From Silene latifolia (lineage: Eukaryota > Streptophyta > Magnoliopsida > Caryophyllales > Caryophyllaceae), in assembly GCF_048544455.1 (NCBI RefSeq), contig NC_133538.1:5176658-5240657 (forward strand): a stretch of DNA of 64,000 bases, written 5' to 3'. Positions within the stretch are counted from its first letter, which is position 1; every line of letters begins with the position of its first letter. Positions 1-14,321 of this stretch are shown here, piece by piece. The notes beneath the pieces are model-generated. The model ran no database searches and was not told the origin of the DNA. It saw only the letters and a program-made list of their open reading frames with translations. Made by a program: the position numbers and the translations under genes.

Positions 1-2416
1 GACCACACCACAGACATTCCAATCTGTTTTGTACTGGTATTGTTGTATTTCTCTAACAGATTCCCATTCCAATCATAAACGTCACTTTTGAGTGCATTCT
101 TGCTCCACCTTTGCAAAATATATTTATCAGGTATGTCCTTAAACTTTCCCGAACAAACCCAAATGATGTGACTGCATAAAATACCTCTCCTTTCAAACAG
201 TTTACATGTGCACCTTACATCATTCGTGCTTCTACTGCACTCAACTGCAAATTTTAGTCCTTTCTTTGCATCCTCAACTAACGACACTTCAAAGTTCGTC
301 ACAGATCTCAGCGAAGTGTATCCAACCAAACCGCAGGTATTTATTGAAAGCTTCACCTGGTTTTGGAACTCATAGAACATCGCATGGGTATAGCTTCTCA
401 CTGCTTGTGTCTCCCATTTTGACCCATAAAGTGTTTCAGGGATTGAATTCGCATTCTCCTCTTCACGAGCTTCAAAGCAGTGCTTTTGGTGGTCAGTGGC
501 GCTTTCATAGCGCACCAAGAACTCGGTTAATGTCCCGTATTTGTTTTCAAACCTATTAAAGAAACTATTAGCACTCTCTGACCTTTGTGTAGTTCGTAGT
601 AAACCGCCCATTGGCACATTTCTGAAATAAGCGGGTATCCATGTGTGTCTATCAGTGAACTTCCCATTCAACCATGTATTGTCTTCCAAGGAGAAATCGT
701 TCATGACTTTAAGCCACTTCTCTTCAAATTCCCTGCTCTAGGTCATCGTCCCATACAACACCGTCGTGACGGGTTAAAAAGTCGGTATCTCTACACATTT
801 TACTCCCAACCTTGTCGGTTATTTTCTTCATGATGTGCCACATGCAAAACCGATGTTTCATTGCTTTTGAACTTAGCTGCAATGAACAAAATCAAATTAT
901 CGACCGTCACCATCATTTTATAATAACTAAATTCACGCAGTTTCACATAACAAAGTCATACGATGCACTATTATGTAAATCTCAAGTCTTATCCTCGATT
1001 CGACTATAAATCATATAGCTTATTTTGTGAATCCTATAGCTTATTTTGTAAATCTGGGGTTATTTTGTGAATCTCATGTCTTATCCTGGATTCGGACTAT
1101 ATAAATTTTGTGCCTTATTCGCGATATAAGTACGTGAAACATATATTTACCCCATTTCACAAATTCATGATCTAGTTTCGCATAATAAGCACTACGATTC
1201 ACATAAACAAAAACCAATCAAATTATTACAACCATCATATTTTATGAGGTACGATTTGCAAATTTCAGAAACATACCTGAATCGCTTTAATTATTCCCCG
1301 GTCTTCGCCGTGATGATGTAGTTAGGCTCCTTCCCACCCATAGTCGCCATAAACCGGTCAAATACCCACATGAATGACTCCTCGTTTTCATGTTCTATAA
1401 GCGCACATGCAAATGTGATTGACCTTTTATGATGGTCAATGCCCGTGAAAGGCGTGAACGTCATGTTGTACTTGTTTGTACCATAAGTTGGGTCGTATGA
1501 AACTCCATCCCCAAACAGAGCATACGCTCTTTGCATGTCACAATCCGTCCGTAAAATCCTTGTCAATGCGTTCTTGGAATCTTTTTCATAAACAAAGTGG
1601 AGCCCTTTTGTTTCAGCTAGGGTGTCTAAGCGTGATTTGAACATTTCCCCATCATGACTGTTCATTAGACACTTCATTTCCTCTGAAAATTTTTGAATTG
1701 CTTGACTCATTGCTTCGACATTTTGAAAACCACCCAATTGTTGAGTGCATAGTTGGTGTGTTAAGCTAGGACCAACATTTGCTTTTGAATGGTGACAATC
1801 ATTTGCATATGAAATTCATTGATATTTTCAAAAAGTTTCTCAAATTCCTTATTTTTCACAACATCAAGCGGGTGATTGTGACCCTCAATAAACACGTCAA
1901 CCATGTACTTGTTCTCATGGAACTTGAACTTTATCATTGCTGGACAGCCCCACCTTATAATCTTTGTTATTCTTGTGGTTGACCCTTTGTTGGAACTCTC
2001 TTCCTCTCCTCCACCTTTTTCACCCTACGTTTAGCAAATGGTTTTTTCGGTTTGCTCTTTGTACCACCTATTTCTGTTATTTCTGATGCAACGGATTCAT
2101 CCGCCTTTTCTGCAACACCAGTTAGGGCAGGTCGTCTTTTCTTCTTATTACAGCCTTCCCGATTGCAAACCATGCACTCTGTTCTGATAATATCATCACG
2201 AAACCTTTTGCTTGAAGATTTCCTTGATTTAAACCCACAAGCAACAACAGACGTTTATAAAACAAAGATCGCTGAGTCTAAGTCAATAAATGTTTTCCCA
2301 ATCGCTGGTGTAAACTTTTCATCAATCCTATTTATCCATCGTTGGCTGCCACTCGGTGTGTAAGTTATAAGAGTAGTAGGTGTGGAAATAGTTGGTAATG
2401 TAGGGCTTGTTAAAAC
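1..2416 (-). pseudogene. FAR1/FRS-like MULE transposase (copy 1), 3' two thirds, frameshifted
   Basis: Minus-strand reading recovers the family domains in order. There is a FAR1-type DNA-binding region (about 2280-1830) with CNREG, GCPAMIKFKF and GHNHPL. The MULE DDE domain (about 1540-1290) has FGDGVSYDPTYGTNKY, FTGIDHHKRS and YIIT. Then come HRFCMWHI (about 850), MGGLLRTTQRSES (about 610) and a SWIM finger with a CxC...CxH pattern (about 215-150) that stays open to the window edge. An intron fits 877-1276 with donor CAG|GTATGT and acceptor TTGCAG. The frame changes near 2255, 1985, 1795, 1316 and 738, and each break is flanked by in-family sequence on both sides. At 2416 the coding sequence is cut by LARD-1 and resumes at 14271. 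Not functional; whether it is a transposase or a domesticated FRS relative is inferred from the terminus at 16768. Confidence 0.85.
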
Positions 2417-4767
<2,351 letters not shown>

Positions 4768-4784
4768 GTCTTCCCTTAAAATGA
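4768..4784 (-). other. Polypurine tract region of LARD-1
   Basis: The minus strand reads TTTTAAGGGAAGAC up to the LTR. A homologous junction (TATTACAATCTTCCCCCC on the plus strand) occurs at about 39712. Confidence 0.6.
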
Positions 4785-6416
4785 ACTTCGTTCCGGTTCG
4801 CTCCCGTAAAACCTCAGAAGGGTATTGTATATCGTACATACGGACGTCACGCATTTCTAACACAGTTAACACACACTTTTGACACATCATTTAAACATAA
4901 CAGACACGAAATGTTACATTTTGCCCTCCTAAAAATAAACTTCGTCCCGAAGTTTAACTCATCATCACTTAACCCAGCTAACTACAACTAATAAGTACCT
5001 GAGAACACAAATGTATAACAACTAAATAATCATCTGAGAACACCGTCATCTTCCATCTAAATTCCGATCTCAAACTCAAATAACTCAATACCAGTAGTTT
5101 AATTACACTCTCCTTTTACACATCAACTAACTAACAGAAGTAGGAACAAAACATATAGAACTCATTTGCATAGGTACCCCGCAACTAAACATCGACTTGG
5201 TCAAAACTACAATCTACAAACAAGTGCAATTTAAGCATTAAGATTTTACAATCCTACCCGACTAGAAACATGGTTACGTCCTCGTAACCTCTTTTCAATT
5301 TTCATATACATATGCAACAAAATCATTATCAACCACATGTGACAGGAAAGAACATATGATAAAAGATTGCGCATTAACATTAAGGTCGAAACAAGGTTTC
5401 ATTATGGAATTAACTGATTGTCAACAAGTAACATTTATTACTAGCTCATGCTTAACTTAAAAACACAACATCAAACTAAAGAACAACAAGAAAGGAACCA
5501 AGGTTTACACGGTTTCACCACTAAACAAATTTGATGATCAATTATAGACTATGAACGAGCGAGAGCAAAATCAACAAAACAATTTAAGAACTTCTCACAT
5601 TGCAAACATATCACAGAAAATAGATCTACCACTACCATCCATCACACTCACAGGATCTTATTAACATGTCCGTACAACCATTTACTCACCCACTGGTTTA
5701 GGTCATGAATTGGGTCGATGAATTTAAGCAATCAACAACATACTCATAATTCATATTTTAAATTATAAAAATTGTTTGCACGATATCAATTCTGAAAACA
5801 TATTTCCCAATAAAAGTAATTACATACGATCTATGACAACAACATCACTTTCATATCCCACATATGTTTCACATTTTAACAATCATATCTTTCAATTGTG
5901 TCTAGCAACTTAGTATACTCATTTTCGGCAAAACAAAAGATATCGTATAAATAACTTAGACATATACATTTGCCATCATACACTTCGTAGAACACTAGCT
6001 ATGATAAAAGATTAACAACTTGAACAAATTTCTCTCCGATTTGTACGGTTGAATAATTAGGCAACTCGTAGGCTTAATTAAACGTAACTATAACGACTAT
6101 CATTTAAACCAATGCATATCATGTGAATCATCAAAGGGTTATCCTATTATAATTGTCAACATAGTTATCATAACAATCTTTATTTTAATATAATTGATAG
6201 TAACGACTCGAGAATATAGATATGCCAATTGTCGTGTTATATCAAACAGTTTCCTTTATATCACACCCATACAATTGCAAGAATCACTTTAGCATTTTAT
6301 GACATTGTAATAACGAACATATTCAATAAGGAATAACGACACTGTTTATTATCATGTTATAGGTGTAGGTCCAACTGAAATAATTTAATGCGATGAAGGT
6401 AATAAATATAACTATG
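4785..6416. other. LARD-1 interior, PPT-proximal half, no gene seen
   Basis: AT-rich sequence with stops in all frames and no recognisable retroelement protein. At 4918-4955 it repeats a diverged form of the PPT junction (CTAAAAATAAACTTCGTCCC). Confidence 0.6.
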
Positions 6417-6780
6417 CACTACTACAAAAACAAGAATAAGTAAAACATAATAGAGAACGGTTAAGTTGAAGAACCGTTTTCTGACAATAACGAGAACGCT
6501 TTCCTGAAGTGAGCGTTATGTAAAAAATAAATAGAGACCACTTCTTATATTCACAGTTATCTAAATTTATTATTACAATAATAAAATAATAAAGTTCAAA
6601 AAAGATAAAGTAAAACCCAATCTTGTGTCCCCAATCGCCTCTTCATACCCAGTATAAGTTAACAAAACAAAAGTGATGAACAATAACCCTTCGTTCTGTC
6701 TTTACGCTCATCTCCCTCAACCAGATCTGCTATTCGTTAAGAACAGCCGCCGCCGGCCGCCTAACTAACGTCGTCGGCCG

Positions 6781-8449
6781 CATGGCCCGCATCACCACCT
6801 TCGGCATTCTTATCAGGTTTGAAAATTATTCTAGGGTTTGTTCACCTTAATCCAAAAATAGGGCTTTATTATGTTCGGATTCGAATTGTGGTTATAAATC
6901 AAGAAACTTACATGCTTCTTTGAAAATTTCAGGTTTGCTTCCTATTTGATGTTTTTACACTTTAATAAACCCTAGAAATTTGGGGATTTTACAATGAACA
7001 AGGAAAGTCGATTGTTGCTTGTTTATCATCAATTTGTAAGTCATACTTGATTGTTGATTTGAGGATTTTACACTTCAATAAACCCTAGAAATAGGGCTTT
7101 ATTAAGTTCATTTCTATTTGCATTTGTTATTGATTTTCTTTGCTTGATTTGTACTCAATTAAATTTGCCGTTGTTGCTTGTTTATCATCAATTTTTCTTC
7201 TTAATTTGAATTGTTTTTAGCAATTGATTCTTGTTCCCTCCGTCTCAATCATTTGCTTAGCAATTCGTTCTTTTGTTGATTGTTGTTTATTGGGAGATTA
7301 TTTTAATTTACAGCTGTTTTCTTCGTCGTCTTTCAAGCCAAGGATTATTGTAGTTTGTCCAGCTGAATTCAATTGCAGATTGCATTTCCCAGTATGAATC
7401 AACGAATTTCGATTCGCTGTTTATTTTCTTCTTGATTTTTTTCTTTAAAATTAGGATCGATGATGGCGAGTATGGATAGATTAACCAGTTTACCTGATGA
7501 TTTATTGAGACTTATTTTGTCGATGCTCCCAACCAAGGATGCTGTTGCGTCCCAAGTAAGAGTACGCCACGACCTTTCAGTTATATAATGTGTGTAGACT
7601 TGGATGATTCTGTTATATCACATTGTGTTGAATATCCCCATCTGGTTGACCGCTCCTCTCTTTTTGAGTCATTTGTCGACAATGTCCTGCATAAATTATC
7701 TCTCGTCTCGGCCGTCTTACCCGGTTTAGACTTCTTTTGGGTGGGGATAAAACCACTTTCCTTCGTTCCATGACTAGTGATGATCACATGTGTGGGGATT
7801 GTCTTATTCTTTTACACCTCTTGCATCCATTCTACTTTTGGTATTTCATTTACTCTTTTCGATTCCGTATATACGATGAATATTATTGTTTTTTTTTTCG
7901 GGTTTTTTGTGTAATTTTGAGTATTCTACTTATTGGATAATATACCCATATGATGTGTCTCATTTGATTTTGTTTGATATTACCTCAATATGACTTTTTT
8001 TAATTGTAATTGATGAACACATTTATTTTCCGCCGATGATTGTAATGGTTTTTCATTCGATCCTCTATATATGTTTTCTTATGCCTTTTGCTTTCCTTCT
8101 AAATGTGTGACTTTCTATAATTTCAAAGAATCAAAGATGTATAAGTCAAGATTATATAATCAGCTATGTGCGGCTGTGTTGTGTACCCTTAGCTTTTAGG
8201 TTCCACACATTCTTGCCACAATGGCTTCCATGAGACACTTAATTGTAATACTCCGTATATTTTACCCATTTTACTTATCAAAACATCATTTTTATTTTAA
8301 TTAATTTTGATGATCTTTGTTTCTTTATTTTTGCAGAAAAAATTCCCAATTCTTAATAACAATTCATCACTACTGTGTGCATTAGCAGTTGCTGCAGTTG
8401 GTTCTGGCACATACTATGCAAATTACCACTCTAACCCTAATTCCAGTTG
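6781..8449 (+). other. Other exon-like pieces in CACTA-like element 1 (unidentified)
   Basis: An ATG at 6781 opens MARITTFGILI and is followed by a GT donor. At about 8337-8449, after a TTTGCAG acceptor, LLCALAVAAVGSGTYYANYH reads open with a hydrophobic run. This could be an organelle-targeting or membrane N-terminus from a captured gene. I do not recognise the source. Confidence 0.3.
7460..7770 (+). pseudogene. Captured F-box (FBD/LRR type) gene fragment
   Basis: ATG at 7460 begins MMASMDRLTSLPDDLLRLI, continuing LSMLPTKDAVASQ, a canonical plant F-box N-terminus (LPDDLLxxILSxLPTKxAVxxS). A splice donor GTAAG follows at 7556. After a short gap, LDDSVISHCVEYPHL and FVDNVLHKLS (about 7590-7710) match the segment that follows the F-box in FBD/LRR family members. 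The WRxLW part between them is missing, so the copy is internally deleted. F-box proteins are substrate adaptors of SCF ubiquitin ligases; this fragment lacks the recognition domain and lies inside the CACTA-like element, so it is read as captured host sequence. Confidence 0.75.
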
Positions 8450-10167
8450 AGTTTCCTCTATTTTTCCATTGATTACCATTTCTTCATTTCACAGCTATAA
8501 TTCTTTTTAACTAGTAATCCAATTATTGAGTAGTTTAGAGGAAAAATTCGCAAGTTTTAACTAAAAATCTCGAGTTTTTTCGTTGTTAGGAGGCGAGCGC
8601 CCCTGCTAGCCACCCTTCGGTCCCGCCACTGATTGCAGTTGGTTTTTGAACTGTATTGTTTTACTATTGGCGTGCATCATAAAGATAATTAGTATATTTG
8701 GTGTCTTTAATGTGTGTTAACATTATGTTGCGGTGGCTTGTCTTTCTGTGAATTGCTTTATGATTAACTTTCGATGCATTGTTTCGGTTTATTTTAGTTC
8801 TCATGTTAGATATAACATGTGTATATGCAATCATTAACTTGTAATTCAAAAAAATAAAATAAAAATCGAAGTAGATGTGATCTAAGTAGTCAGATTGGAC
8901 TCCGGCCAATTTAAACACGAAAGATTATGTTACCAGTGGCGAATGGTGAAGATGAATGAGGGAATGACTTGGTTTAGTTGTTGGTGAGTAGTTCCAGCTT
9001 GTAGTTTTAAACTTTTGTAATCGCCATGATTTTACACCTTGACTTGATAATTGGTCTCCAATCGGTGGTTGCGGCATAACTAACCAATACCGCCTCAAAG
9101 TGCGGTTTGGTATGGTTCATTTTGATAACTCAAGAACGGAGATGTAATGCCACAAAGATTGTTTTTGCTTTGAGATTCAGGATGCGTTTATAACTTCCAC
9201 TTTGTTAGAGTGTATCACAATTTGTATATGAAAAATTACTTGTGCAACCAATTGCTTTGAAATACTTTTAGTCGTTCATCTTTTTCCTTGCCTATGTAAG
9301 GTTATTTTTTCTTCCTTCGAAAATCTTGTCGCTGAAAGTTACTCTCGAAACACAGATTGCAGTTTCGATATCAATTCCTAAATTCCCGGCTAGAGGTGAC
9401 TTATCACTACCGTGGACACTTCCTCTGTTCTCTCCAGGGCTCATTTAAATCGGTAACGAAACACCTACTTGTGGAAGTTTCTCTACTTCAGTTTTTTTAT
9501 TTATTTTTTGAAGTTTCAACACATTTGATGAATTCGAGTTCAATTGCATTCACGCAGATGTCCAGAATAATCTATATCCATTGCATTTCAAATTGGTTAA
9601 GATCGATTTTGTTTGATCGCGACAGAAAAATCTATATCCATTGCCTTTCAAATTAAGTCAATTGAATATCCTTTTGACCAAGATGACTAGGAGCACTATG
9701 CTAAGCTGATCGCAGAAATCGGAGACAAAGTACAAATTGGTAGAGATGATCTCTTGATGACCGCAGAAATCGGACTTAGTTAGTTTGCTCGCTATTTTGG
9801 CTCTGGTTGTGAAACAAGTGTATTTTTTTTTAGTGCTATGTGAAACAAGTGTATTGGTATTGGTATTTGATTTTAATGAGAATAAATATATTAATTTTAT
9901 TCAAATATCATAAATATTTTTTTTTTAAAAAGCCAAGAGGGATAGAGAACTGTTAGCTTACCCAACCGTTCTCTTTTACTAGGAAAAGAGAACGCTTATC
10001 AGGTGTTCTCTAAAGCTCATTTTAGCCGTTCTCTATGACTATGAATACAAAACGCCTCTTCTAACAGTTCTCTAAGCTTTAGAGAACACTGAGTTAGAGA
10101 ACGCCTCTAAAACGTTCTCTAATGTTAATTCCAACAGTTCTCTAAGCCTATTTATGTAGTAGTGATG

Positions 10168-11979
10168 GGCACACAACTCCTATGAAAGACATTAGAACTC
10201 AGATGCATCCTACATGTGTGAACATTTAGACATACTCATTACTACCATCCATGTGTAAACATTTAGACATAATTATTATAATTATTCATGCGAGTATATT
10301 AGAACCATCAAATTAACTTTTAATGCCATCAACTTTACCAAGATATGTCAATAGAGTTTTATATTTATTTATATCCGACCACTATGCAAATATGATGAAC
10401 ACACCAGAGATATTACAACATGCCAAACGTATGTAAAATATGCAAACAACTGGACTCGTATAAAATATTTCACCCTTGATTAAGAATCAATTTAAGCTAT
10501 CCAATTTTACTCACGCCATCATGCCAACAATGTTATCAACTAGGTTTTAATTTTATCACTTGTTAAGATACATAACTACTGAACATGCGTGCTACTATCG
10601 TCATATAAAGCATTATAAATTCACATTACTAAGGCTCATGAATTAATCAAACAACTGTATGAAACTCAACCTAGAACACACATTTTACAAGTCATGTTTC
10701 ACGTTGTAACTTTCAAAGATCACGAATAAATAACCGTTCGATTAAAACTTGATTCATATTATTTTTATAAAACACGGAGAGTTTAAAACACAGGGGAAAA
10801 AGAATTAGGTCTAAAGCACAAAAATTTCATTTTTAAAGAATTTTACAACTCAGTTGGTCCAAGCAAACATGTGACAGCAATTGGTCCAAAACTTGGGTCA
10901 GTTTGCAAAACCTACCGTTTAATATAGAGACATCAAGAATTTTCGTGGCTTATAAATTTGAAAACCTATGCGACTCTTTTGATCGATGGAGTTGGAATTA
11001 TGCAAAAATTATTAATATCAAACATCACTGCACATGAACTTCCTAACCACAGCTCACTAAAATATTTATTACTCCTAATCCGTATATCATATAAGCATGA
11101 AACTAACGCCAAATGAATACTAACTCCCAAGGCTATCTCTCATAAAATTTTCATCCATAGGCAATAAACAGAAAAGAAATGGCAGTAAGGTCAATTAAAG
11201 AGTACAATCAAACAAAACAAGTTTCAAAGACTAAGTCGTTCATTTTCTATGTCCCAAACTCTTACAACCATACTATCGATACTAACTCATCCTAACTTAA
11301 ATCTCACACTGTGTATTTCGTAACATCTACCCCATAGAATCCTTTCGCATCTCGATCTACTCCTTACATCTAAATCACGATTGCTATGACTATAAACATG
11401 CAATTCAATAGTGTTTCTAATTACTATCACAATACTATACTAGCATGGCTTCGGGATCACATAACCGCATATTACTAGACATAATAGTACTATCAGCACA
11501 TCATTCAACATCCACCTAGGTAACTATCATCGACTCGCAATTATTTTCATGCTCACGTCTAGCACAACACTTCATTGATTATTAACCTGAACTCGAAATT
11601 TTATTTCTCATCTCCCTAACATCATATGATCACGCCATCATTCAAACAAAATACTTACCATAGCGTTGTCCTGCAGAATGGTTAGAATATATGGGTCTCA
11701 AGGTATACATCAACTCGATTATTCAATAATCAATGTATCAATCAGTTAATACTTAGGCAACGATATTTGAATTTCATGTTCAACCTCAAGCAACTTTTCT
11801 ACCCTTTCTCTCATATACACTCGGGGTTTCCGGTCAAACCGAGAGGGCAGTTCGGTGTGAGGGGGCCCCTAACTCATACCATACATTAGTGTGCTCCTAA
11901 CAATTCTATCCCAGGGTTCATTTTATTTAGACTCTTCCTATGTTCATTGGGTTCATTGGTTTAGGCCTGAGGATCGTTC
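10168..11979. other. LARD-1 interior, PBS-proximal half, no gene seen
   Basis: AT-rich, with stops in all frames and no recognised protein. Near 11820-11870 a GC-richer block (TCGGGGTTTCCGGTCAAACC) precedes the PBS. Confidence 0.6.
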
Positions 11980-11991
11980 GCTCTGATACCA
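11980..11991 (-). other. Primer binding site of LARD-1 (tRNA-iMet type)
   Basis: The minus strand reads TGGTATCAGAGC three bases inside the LTR, the usual plant initiator-methionine tRNA primer match. Confidence 0.85.
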
Positions 11992-11994
11992 CTT

Positions 11995-13908
11995 TGTAAC
12001 ACCCCGGTTTATGAAGGAGCCTTTAGCAAGACATTCCCTAATAAACCGGACTGTTACCATCTCGGTTTCCCGAGGTAGTGAATAACAAATTAAACTCCAA
12101 GGCAATTTATATAATTATTTTTAACTTAATTATTACAAAACCTCTTTTCGTCAAATTACAAGAACTAACATAAATAAAAGTGAAAGTCTTCTAGATGATG
12201 ATCTAGCTACTAAGTCGTCGATCCAAAGTGTCTCACGCCCATCCACTCCCGTTTCTATCTCTTAACCCGTCAAGTCCGCTCGCCAATATTTGGGTCATCA
12301 CAGGTGTTCACGAATACACAGGGTCAACCACGAGGTTGAGTAGGGAAAACAATAAAACAACAAAATATGATATGCATGCTCCTCCGTCACCTCCATCTCC
12401 ATCTCAACTCATATCTCATATCTCATACACATAACCCGGAACGCCCAGCCATACCGATCCCCGGTAGACTATATATATCGACCGTAGCCGATCCGCCCGG
12501 CTCGCGGTGAGGACACCAGGGCAAGTCTGCCGCAGAACCCGCCGGGCCTTATCACAACATCGTCATCATCACACCACATCACCACAACATCCTCCATCTC
12601 CAATCCATATGAATGCTCAAAAGAAATTAATGCAACACAATATATATAAATCACTGAACTGATAAATTATAAAATCATGCCGGTTACCCGATGTTGTGAT
12701 ATCATACTCAATACAATCAATTCAGTCAATCACCTTCCCATATATGAATCATAACGTAAATCAACAACCACGAATCAAGTCAACACAATTAAACAACAAC
12801 GATAATAAGTCAAGTGTATTTCCCTACCTCAGTACGGCAGTCAAAAAGTCGGGTGTTCAGTAATATTCCACAACAATTCGCCCTCTGAAAGATAATTAAA
12901 TGATAACTATTACTTAACTATTCTCGTTCCCAAAATAGAAGTTACTAAAAATAGAACTTCCTAAAATGGACTTTCCCGATATAGTAGCTTTTCCATTTAA
13001 CCATCCCGACTCAAAACCCGACTTGAATTATTTAACTGACTCGATAATTAAATTGAATAACTAAAATGATAAATAAAGGATTAGACGAATTAAACGATTT
13101 AAGAAGACCCAAATCAACATAGAACAATTCGAATAACCCGTCCCTAATTATATAATTATTATTAATTATTATTTTATTTTAAATAACTCGGAACTAAAAC
13201 AAAAACGATAAACTAATTAAAACCGTACAAAACACTCAACAAACAACCCTACGTCGCCTTAGAACAACGCGCACAACCGCCCCTCCCTAACGCCGGCAGC
13301 CACCAGGCCATGACACCGTGTCCGCCTGGCCACCACCGGTCACCACCACCGTGGTCGACTCATGCCGGTGAGTCGAACCACACCCTCAAACCGCCCCGAC
13401 GCATAAACAACCCCACAAAACCCCTTGACTCCTTCCCGATTTTTACCAAGAACCACGGCCCGGACACGACTCCCCCTGTGACCCACCACCACCGTGGCCT
13501 TGCCTGACACACGGAGGTTCTCACTACCCTAGCACCACCTTGTCGACCTCCCCCTAGTCGACGTTGGCACCACCCAAACCTAACCATCTAAAACCCGCCT
13601 GAAAACCATATAAAAACCCGATTGACTACCCCTGTCGCTGCCGCCTTTCACAGCCACCATCACCACCCAAAACCTCCCTAACCACCACCACTACACTCGT
13701 CCCTTACCACCCTACTCCCTTACTCTTCCAACAACCACCAGCAAAGCCTCAACAAGACACGCACAACCCCCAAAAACCCGACAGAAAGATGAAAAACAGA
13801 GGAGAAAGGTTGCATTCATACCTTTTTCCGCCACCACAACGGCCACCAGGGCCACCCACGGCCAAGCCGCGCCAACCACCCTAAGGGTTTCCTTGTTGCG
13901 TCAACACC

Positions 13909-13945
<37 letters not shown>

Positions 13946-14270
13946 GCGTGAGGTTGAAGTTGGAGCTGATGAAAGGAGGGAGGCGGGTTGAGGGAGGCGG
14001 GTAGAGGGAGTGTTAGGGAATAGGGTTTGTAGTGTTTAGGTTAATTAGGGTTAGGGTTTAGGGTTAATTGGGCTGGACTGTTATTGGGCCAACTTAAATG
14101 GGTTAGCTCCCATTTCGTATTCCTTATAAACCCGTCTCAAATAACTTACGATAGCTTAACGTAAATATCGACTCAACAATTAACCCGATTTAAATAGTAA
14201 TATAAAATGTATAATAATTAATATATAATAATATCCGTCTAATTGATTATATAAAATACGGGGTATTACA
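11995..14270 (-). repeat. 5' LTR of LARD-1
   Basis: 2276 bp, the partner of 2417-4767. The primer binding site lies directly beside its 11995 end, which fixes it as the 5' LTR of a minus-strand element. Confidence 0.9.
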
Positions 14271-14318
14271 GAACAGTAGAGGTAGAAGCTTCACCGCAAT
14301 TAACATTGGAATCAACAA
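14271..14318 (-). pseudogene. Displaced upstream exon piece of FRS-like transposase copy 1
   Basis: Minus strand: a TTTTCAG acceptor at 14319-14321 is followed by an open stretch translating as VVDSNVNCGEASTSTV. Across the LARD-1 insertion this reads in phase into LTSPTLPTISTP at about 2410, upstream of the FAR1 domain. The two sides therefore belonged to one Ser/Thr-rich N-terminal exon. No perfect 5-bp TSD is left: the minus-strand flanks are TGTTC and GTTTT, similar but not identical. Confidence 0.6.
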
Positions 14319-14321
14319 CTG

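Larger units (their letters stand above)
6417..10164. mobile_element. CACTA-like DNA transposon 1 (gene-capturing, non-autonomous)
   Basis: Starts CACTACTACAAAAAC, ends TTATGTAGTAGTG, and has an exact 3-bp TSD, ATG, at 6414-6416 and 10165-10167. Subterminal regions (about 6450-6540 and 9940-10150) carry many copies, in both orientations, of AGAGAACG and AACGGTT-like motifs, the expected arrangement of transposase-binding repeats. No CACTA transposase is visible in the 3748 bp. The interior holds an F-box gene fragment and other exon-like pieces. Confidence 0.85.

Noticed and set aside
9357-9656. 99-codon frame in CACTA-like element 1
   Set aside because: Low-complexity Phe/Ser/Leu composition and a local duplication (ATCTATATCCATTGC twice); no family recognised.
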